Shown here: in pieces, positions 36,301 through 43,042 of the stretch
Numbering within the stretch: position 1 is the stretch's first letter
Layout of the letters: each line of letters starts with the position of its first letter
From: Dissophora ornata
Taxonomy: Eukaryota > Mortierellomycota > Mortierellomycetes > Mortierellales > Mortierellaceae
DNA length: 43,042 nucleotides
Reading direction: 5' to 3'
Assembly: GCA_025201705.1 (NCBI GenBank)
Contig: MU616779.1
Location: forward strand, 1-43,042
Translations under genes and position numbers: made by a program
Notes under the pieces: model-generated
What the model saw: the letters and a program-made list of their open reading frames with translations, nothing else
Databases searched by the model: none
Told to the model about the DNA's origin: nothing

Positions 36301-37165
36301 ACCGTGGCAGGTGGCACCAGGAGCCAGCAAAAAATCCAGACTTAGCATATTCGGCCTGTTCGGCAACGGCGCGCCGGCTCCATCCACAGGAAATTCTCCT
36401 TCAGACTCTCGAAGAGGAAGTGTGGATGTTGCTAGCACCGAGAACATGTATGCAAACCATTATCTTCAACCCCATTCGCAGAATCCCATGGTGGTCACCT
36501 TTGCACCTGACAGGCGGCCGAGTTCCTCCTCGATCATGAGAAGCAGCACAATCGGTCCATCCGCGCACCTGATGATGACGAACGCTCCACTCCTATCTGC
36601 TGAAGGCGGATTGCCATCGATCGCCATGTCTCGCAGGATGAGCTCTGGTGGCGTGGGAGAGGTTTGCCTGGCCAGGATATGCGTCGGATGCGAAAGAGAG
36701 CTACTCAAGCCAGTCCCCAGATGCAACTCAATTGCGAAGTACTATGGATCTGTGAACTCTCGAAGCGGATATAGGCTACCTGGTTATGGGTACTCGAGTC
36801 TCGGTCCACATGCAGGTCGTCAGCATACTGGGCCTCAAAAAGGGCCACAAGCCGGGCCATTGCGTCCAACGGACGACAATCCAGCCATCACGGGAAACCA
36901 CGACTACCAAGCGAACGGTGTCCGGAGACACTCGCCTCTGCAGCAAGCCAGCCACATTGAAAATATAACGACTCACGCGGCGGAAGACCATCACACGTCA
37001 CATGGTGCTGGAGCTGGAGTGAGTCAAGGAGGATGGAGTTCGGGGGAGGAGGCTGTGGGGCCTCATGGAGAGGTGAGATATCATCCCAGTGTCTTGACCT
37101 TCCAGGAGCAGCAGCTTCATTATACCCAACAGACACTGGGACCCTTGCCCCGAGAGCTGAGCTAA
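33398..37165 (+). CDS. Large low-complexity protein with an interrupted FYVE zinc finger
   Basis: Two predicted exons (33398-35812 and 35903-37165, phase 0) give 1225 aa. The first ~800 residues are mostly disordered: Gln-rich N-terminus, His runs, long Asp/Glu blocks (about 145-200 and 345-390) and a 21-bp tandem repeat at 35330-35371. The FYVE domain begins with WKPD across the intron (WxxD), then CAYC (813/816), PRHHCRKCG (830/833) and FCGKC (838/841). The expected last pair follows only at RICVGC (1065/1068), after 223 Gly/Ser-rich residues where about 20-30 are usual. FYVE domains bind phosphatidylinositol 3-phosphate on endosomes. With the WxxD and (R/K)(R/K)HHCR motifs nearly intact, endosome binding is plausible. 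Start at 33398 is the first in-frame ATG. Confidence 0.82.
35330..35371 (+). repeat. 21-bp in-frame tandem repeat, two units
   Basis: Two adjacent copies of a unit starting GGATCCTCCGGG encode GSSGSAS-type repeats in the disordered part of the FYVE protein. This is a likely site of length variation between strains. Confidence 0.8.
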
Positions 37166-37733
37166 GTGCCACGGCCAAGCGAAGCTTTGTGTAATCATAT
37201 TGTAACAACGCGGGTGTGCTCCCACTCCTCTTCAAATTTGCAAAGTATATTAAAAACCCCCCACCCCACCCCTCTTCGCAATTCATTTTCTGCGTGCCAA
37301 AATCAGCCTGAAGGGTGAGAAGAATAAAAGCGCGTGTGCGTCCACTACAGATTTGATCGTAAAAACCCTTAACAGATCACACACAACAGCGCCACCAGCC
37401 GAATAAGATGTTGACCACGGCCGGGACAGCTCACTCTTTCTTTTTCAATCAAATTAACAAGAAAAATGTAAATATCACGTGATGGATGTCCGACCTCTGG
37501 ATGTTGGCTGGACGCACTGGCAATCCATCGATTGCTCGTGTGAAAGACGCTATCATGCTTCGACCTACCATCCATCCATCGCCATGGCTGCAGGCCGGCC
37601 ATGGCTGCCCGGGTCGAATCATACACATCAAGAGAACAAAAGGGGCTGATCAGATGGGCGCAGTCAACACGATGATCTGTTCATGCAATGACTGACCTCA
37701 TCGTTCGACTTTTGATGTGTTTCCTTATAGCAA
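37166..37733. other. Intergenic region and 5' leader of RPS2
   Basis: No gene seen. TTATAG directly before CAA-ATG (acceptor ending at 37730) with CTGAC about 40 bp upstream looks like the end of a 5'-UTR intron just before the RPS2 start, common in ribosomal protein genes. AAACCCTTA near 37363 is a candidate ribosomal-protein-gene promoter motif. Confidence 0.45.
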
Positions 37734-39173
37734 ATGGCTGACGCAGCAACGGCCGATACTCAGCGTGGTGAGTAGCCCCAACATCAAGCAGCCCGCAGCA
37801 GGCACTGGGGGTGTTAATAGGAGGACGAGATCAGACAATGCGCGGTGAATCTTTAAAAAAGCACGATGGACGCAGAGGAGGCGAAAGGGCGGGATCGTAG
37901 AATATCAGACATACCTGGATGCTGACGTCTTTACAGCGGAAGGAGTCACCACCATCCAACATTGAAGCTATTGTAACCTGCGTGGAATATGAGAGTAGAA
38001 TATGACCGCAGCAGTTAATGGAGACAGGATATGACAACAGTGAATTGTGGGACGACATCTGGCCGACTTTTGTGGATACTTGCGTTCGAGTTGCTATTCA
38101 GGTTGGACAATGTCCAATGACTAAACTGGGATCTGGATTTCTGCATGAAGAGACAAACTGTACCATCAGAATCTACGTTTGGGAGTTCAATCGATGTCTG
38201 CTTACAATAATGGGACGCAGTGATTTCAGGCAGGAACACAGATCACAACCTACTCTGATGACTTCAGGATGTGTTTCCCCGCAGCGATCAGCACTCACAC
38301 CAAGCAGAGCACACCTTTTATGCTCCCTCGAATCTCAACTAGAATAAGTGAAAATCAGTTCCAACTGCATTCTAAACATATTGCGTTTTCTTCTGTTTCT
38401 TTGATACTTCAGGACGTGGCGGTTTTGGACGTGGTCGTGGACGTGGTGGCGACCGCGGTCGTGGCCGTGGACGTGGACGTGGAGGCAAGGATGAGAAGGA
38501 GACCTGGACCCCCGTTACCAAGCTTGGACGTCTCGTCAAGGACCGCAAGATCCAGTCGATCGAGCAGATCTACCTGTTCTCTCTCCCCATCAAGGAGTAC
38601 CAGATTGTCGACTACTTCCTGCCTTCTCTCAAGGACGAGGTCATGAAGATCATGCCTGTCCAGAAGCAGACCCGTGCTGGTCAGCGCACCCGCTTCAAGG
38701 CTTTCGTTGTTATTGGTGACTCGAACGGTCACGTCGGTCTCGGTGTCAAGTGCTCCAAGGAGGTCGCCACCGCCATCCGCGGTGCCATCATCCTCGCCAA
38801 GCTCTCGGTCATCCCCGTCCGTCGCGGTTACTGGGGTTCGATCTTGAACGAGCCCCACACCGTTCCCTGCAAGGTCACCGGAAAGTGCGGTTCCGCCGTC
38901 ACCCGTCTGGTCCCTGCTCCCCGCGGTACCGGTATTGTCGCTGCCCCCGTCCCCAAGAAGCTTCTCCAGCTTGCTGGTGTCACTGACTGCTACACCCAGG
39001 CTTTCGGTTCCACCCGCACCTTGGGCAACTTTGTCAAGGCTACTTTTGCCGCCATTGGTAACACTTACAGCTACTTGACCCCCGACCTCTGGGCCGAGAC
39101 CAAGTTCACCATGTCTCCTTACCAGCAGTACACCGACTTCCTTGCCAAGCCCCAGGAGAAGCGTCGCGCTTAA
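37734..39173 (+). CDS. RPS2: 40S ribosomal protein uS5 (RPS2)
   Basis: Two predicted exons (37734-37767 and 38413-39173, phase 1) give 264 aa. A short N-terminus [11 protein letters not shown] is followed by an RG-rich tract ([20 protein letters not shown]), then the S5 domain: [82 protein letters not shown] and the C-terminal domain with [13 protein letters not shown]. It is part of the small-subunit decoding centre region. The codon pattern is strongly C-ending (for example GGT/CGC/CTC/AAG preferred), as expected for a highly expressed gene. The first intron is 645 nt, long for this genome, and splits off only 11 codons. Confidence 0.96.
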
Positions 39174-39809
39174 GCGTCTTTTTTTTTCTCCCTCGTGAGA
39201 AGCTCATTAATTGTTTTGAGTCCCTATTAAAGCAATTACACAACTTCTGAGAACAAAACAAAAAAATGAAAAGTAACATTGCGGCGCGATATTTATTTTC
39301 AATGCCTGAAGACGTTGAAATAAAAGGTTTTTGTTAGAAGGGTTTAAAGAGTGAAAACGGAGAACCATTCTCACGTTTACTTTTATTGCTACACTGGGAT
39401 GGTCTCTTTTGCGGCTGAGAAATTGATAACCGATCAACGCCATCACAGACGGAGATGTTGCAGCAAGCGGGCCGAGGATCTCCACGTCAACCCCGAGAGT
39501 AAAATAACGCGCCTACGGGGAGATAGGGTCTGGGCGCCAGGGGAGGAAGGGAGGGACCCGGCCTAGGATGACTGCGTCAGGGAAGAGGAAGAGTGGTCGG
39601 GGGGATGGTTGTAGCCAGCCGATCACTTGAACCTAATGTTCTTGCTGGACCAGCCAGATCGCAAGCCGAAAAATTACTAACAATTACCCCACACAGCACA
39701 CGGAGGACCGAGTGTTTGCTTGCCTATTCATACCCCTCTTCCATTCTGTGTTCTGTTCTTCTCATAATCACATTCACCTCATCCTCTTACTCTAAAACAT
39801 CCATCCGCC
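39174..39809. other. Intergenic region between RPS2 and the APH gene
   Basis: No gene seen. It contains the RPS2 3' end with AT-rich poly(A)-type signals near 39225-39325 and a CT/CA-rich promoter side for the next gene. Confidence 0.5.
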
Positions 39810-41673
39810 ATGGCACCAAAGGAACACGGACAGAGCACAACCGATGTTCGCACAGGGTAACAGAACTACTCCCATTTGTGTCATTTGTGTTGTGCGTCGT
39901 GTGCTGCACCCACTTCTCGTTTTGTACACCTCGGCTTGCCTCTTTCTATACCTCCTTGGCAGCGGCACACTCCTCGTTCTGTCCTGCTCCGTTCTCTCCC
40001 GCCGCAGTCTTAGCCCCCCTCACTCAATCCGTCCCCGCCCTTCTGTTTCCCACTGCTGGAATTAGATATCAATTGGAAGCTGCACAGCTCGAGCCCTACC
40101 TGTTGAAGACCGTCCCAGGATTTGCTGTCCCTGTCAAGGTCTCGCAGTTTAAACTTGGTCAGAGCAACCCCACCTACCTCCTGACTGACGCAAAGTAAGA
40201 ATGTGTTGTTATTTGCAGCCAGTTGCCTGTTCAATGGGAGGCACTTCCCGGTGGCAACAGCCGATCGATCGATCGCTATGTTTAAAATTAGCTTGCCATA
40301 CTCACTCGACTTTTGCAATTAAAAAACTCCCCCTCCACACCTGCTGCAGCAATACGCGCTATGTTCTCCGCAAAAAGCCAGCCGGAGCGCTGTTGTCCTC
40401 GACAGCCCACGCGGTCGAGCGTGAGTACAGGATTTTGAAAGCTCTGGGCGAAAAATCGGATGTGCCAGTGCCCAAAGTCTACACGCTCTGCGAGGACTCG
40501 TCCGTCATTGGAACGCCTTTCTATGTAAGAGATTATCCTGGGCGGGGGAGGGGAACAAACGTTGAACTTTGATACCCATCAAATGCAACGAAATTCATCG
40601 AGTTTTTCTTGTTGTTCGCAGGTTATGGAGTTTTTGCAAGGTCGTATCTTCTCGGATATTACCTTGAAGAATCTGCCCTTTGAGGAGCGACGACTCTGGT
40701 AAAAAAATGAAATGACCTCAAATAATGGAATGTCTTCCGTTTGACAAATTGATTTTGACCGCGTTTACTGACCGCTGTTCTGTCATACATTTTCAGCTGG
40801 ATCTCTGCAGTCGACACACTTGCAAAGCTGCACAAGGTTGATCATGTAGCCGTCGGACTCGAGTCCTATGGCAAGCCCACTGGATTCTACCGTCGCCAGA
40901 TTTTATCTTTGAGAAAGGTCGCAATTGCCCAGGCGGCTGCCAAGGATGCCAATGGAGTTGAAGTTGGTCCTATCCCAGGTATTGATGAGTTGATTGCTTG
41001 GTTCAAGAAGAACGAAGTTACGGACTCGACCTCGATTGTCCACGGAGACTACAAGGTATGGCAATGTGTATTGGTGTCAGTAATCGAAAATTGAGGAGAA
41101 GTGGATCGATGCTGATCAGCCCTTTCTGCTAGATCGATAACTTGGTCTTTCATCCAACAGAGTCCCGCGTCATTGGAATTCTTGACTGGGAGTTGTCGAC
41201 AATCGGCCACCCATACTCTGATTTGGCCAACCTCGTGAACCCATACTACGTCCCCGCAATGGAGGGTAACCCTATAGGTGGACTCGCTGGCATTCCTGAA
41301 AAGGATCTGCCCATCCCACCAGTGAACACGCTCTTGGAACGGTATTGCCAGCAGACCTCTAGACCATACCCTATTGAGAACTGGATGTTCTGCATTGCGT
41401 TCTCCTTCTTCAGAGTAAGATTTTCTTTCGTAATAAGCCGAACGCCACGCATCCTATATTTTTTTACTGATATTTATTCCCCCCTCCCCCTCCCATTTTT
41501 TTTTTTTACAGTTGTCAGTGATTGTGCATGGAATCAAAGCTCGTGTAGCGCGTGGACAGGCAAGTTCTGCAGAGGCCAAGGTGTACGCCGCATTGATGGA
41601 GACCATCGCAGGATTGGGTCTCAGCATTGCACGACAAGACGAGCAGAAGAACGCTAGCAAGTCCAAGCTGTAA
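39810..41673 (+). CDS. APH-fold phosphotransferase, ACAD10/11 N-domain type
   Basis: Seven predicted exons (39810-39856, 40066-40194, 40350-40524, 40622-40698, 40797-41055, 41133-41414, 41512-41673) give 376 aa. It has the aminoglycoside-phosphotransferase/choline-kinase fold: [13 protein letters not shown] and VLRKKP in the N-lobe, [13 protein letters not shown], then the catalytic loop HGDYKIDN (225-232, across an intron) and the metal-binding DWE (247-249) in [17 protein letters not shown]. This is the signature of the phosphotransferase part of ACAD10/ACAD11, which in animals phosphorylates 4-hydroxyacyl-CoA; no acyl-CoA dehydrogenase domain is fused here. The substrate is thus inferred. 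The protein ends SKSKL, a near PTS1 tripeptide (SKL) for peroxisomes, which fits fatty-acid metabolism. Confidence 0.88.
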
Positions 41674-43042
41674 ACTAGCTACCACTCCACCTCGAGTTTG
41701 GCGTCATAAAATGGAGGTTGAAGGGCAATGCCGAAAGCATGCGCTGATGTCTGTAATAAAAACATCAAAACGCGTTCACCGTAGATCGCGCCGCACCCGA
41801 TGAATCTCCAAACTTCTAGATAGAGGATTCCTCATATACATATGCAATTCGATGATATCCAGATGGTCACTGCGTGAAAGTATAAACTCATGGAATACAA
41901 AAAAGACGACTTCAAAGCGCGTGGGAGCAAGGCTGAAGACTGATAAACGTTGTCGTGTAGCTGTCTTCAGAAAAGGGGTAGATTAGCTGTCGACGTCTTA
42001 TCAACTTCCATGTTCTCCAGGAATACGGAAATTCTGGAGTTTTCTTTGGGGAAGATCTAGAAGGGGAACAGCTGCATACTTGCATAGTCTGCTGAGGTGG
42101 GCTGTGTGCCTCTGCATTAAATGGAGTGCCGAAGTGGTTGAGCTAGTGGGACATGCTCAGCTACAGTGGTGCCGCCAAGATGAACATCCCAAGGATGACC
42201 ACGGCGCCCGCGTAGGTCTCACCGAGAACCACGTAAACGAGACCAACACAATCTCTGATCCTCAAAAAAGTCAATATCATCATCCCTCTCAAGAACCCGC
42301 AACGGTTTCATCAGAGGACATCCTTTGAGAACCAGGACGTTATCAAGGACTATGAGCAATGGCCATGGCTTATTTAAGGGGTCAACAAGAACCACAATGA
42401 AGGCGGACAAAAGCTCCATTGACTCGTCAACCAACGAGTGCGCAATCGATGAACAAGGACATTTCGTGATCGATGTCTAACGCGACTCGGGCTTCGATTT
42501 GTTGCTGTGAAAATTGCATGGTGATCAACTAATGAAAATAAAAGAGGCACTTTATTGCGGATGTTGCTTTGAGAAACATATCTAATAAAGGCTTGCTCTT
42601 GGTCTGTCCCCTTGCCACAAAGTGCAAGAGGAGCTGTGCAGAGTACACCACGGGCAGGTGGCAAGCCATCGTACTCCAATACTGGGTGGACAGCCACTTC
42701 ACTCGAAGTGGAACTGTCGCTTGAACATGAAACCTTGCACACAACACAACAATCCGTATATCAGTCGCATCAAAAGACAAAGTCATCGCGTTGGCAAGGG
42801 GGGTTCTGGCTGGTTCGCTTGGTATAAGAATGGTCATGGGAGAACTGGTTGCTGGATTTTGAAAAGAGAACAAGAGCTGAAAAAAGAAAAACTTAAACTA
42901 CTGCCCTAAAGATGACCAAAGGGAGGGTCCTGGCCAGCCCATCCCAAGACTGCAGTCGCACAGAGCCTGCAGCCGCCCGAGGAAACCAACGCGCAATTGC
43001 AGAAGAGTTTGGACTGGTCATCCCGGGTGAAAGAGACGTTCT
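41674..43042. other. Region without a supported gene at the window end
   Basis: AATAAAAAC at about 41755 is the likely poly(A) signal of the APH gene. Beyond it several short frames occur on both strands, none with a recognised domain. Two frames are open to the window edge from about 42905 on + and could be the start of an exon that continues outside, but I cannot support it. Confidence 0.4.

Noticed and set aside
37768..38412. Box C/D snoRNA in the RPS2 intron (CTGATGA near 38256)
   Set aside because: The purine of box C is missing and no matching D box and terminal stem were found.
42120..42175. Possible tRNA (GCCGAAGTGGTTGAGC resembles a tRNA-Ser D-arm)
   Set aside because: No B-box or T-arm follows and no cloverleaf folds.

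Overview
The window is nuclear DNA of a filamentous fungus, most likely an early-diverging Mortierella-type one (Mortierellomycota/Mucoromycota). The evidence is many short GT-AG introns (about 55-120 nt) in conserved fungal genes, CT-rich promoters, and fungal genes such as ERG26, ATG1, GFA1 and RPS2. I predicted the exon structures by hand from reading frame, splice-site and family agreement; no transcripts were available. The lineage call is inference.

Layout: (1) 0-13.2 kb, dense housekeeping genes. On + are a sterol C-4 decarboxylase/3-dehydrogenase (ERG26-like, 167-1414) and a GH47 alpha-mannosidase-like membrane protein that has lost key acidic residues (1708-4460). On - are TXNL1 (thioredoxin + PITH, 4658-6176), a decayed thioredoxin copy (6350-6880), a small CRIB-domain protein (7361-8249) and the autophagy kinase ATG1 (9734-13148). 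(2) 13.2-26.5 kb, a gene-poor, decay-rich island. It holds a broken reading frame (13.7-14.4 kb), a diverged 130-bp direct repeat (15.3-15.5 kb), an intact two-exon gene with a PD-(D/E)XK-like motif (16438-18200), three copies of a 125-bp repeat (18.6-19.1 kb), a rearranged fragment of a Fanzor/TnpB-type nuclease (20.0-20.4 kb), a small secreted protein with eight cysteines in the order C-CC-C-C-CC-C (23057-23311), and a 10-N assembly gap. (3) 26.5-41.7 kb, a run of + strand genes: GFA1 (26555-29318), a mitochondrial RbfA-like ribosome factor (29504-30578), a large FYVE-type zinc-finger protein whose zinc finger is split by about 220 residues (33398-37165), ribosomal protein uS5/RPS2 (37734-39173) and an ACAD10/11-type APH-fold phosphotransferase (39810-41673). 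The last 1.4 kb has no gene I can support.

The genes do not form one pathway. Themes present are cell-surface and secretory biology (GFA1 for chitin precursors, GH47 for N-glycans, ERG26 for sterols), protein quality control and recycling (TXNL1, ATG1, FYVE) and ribosome production (RPS2, RbfA-like). The most unusual content is in the central island and in two conserved-looking genes with atypical domains (GH47 and FYVE).
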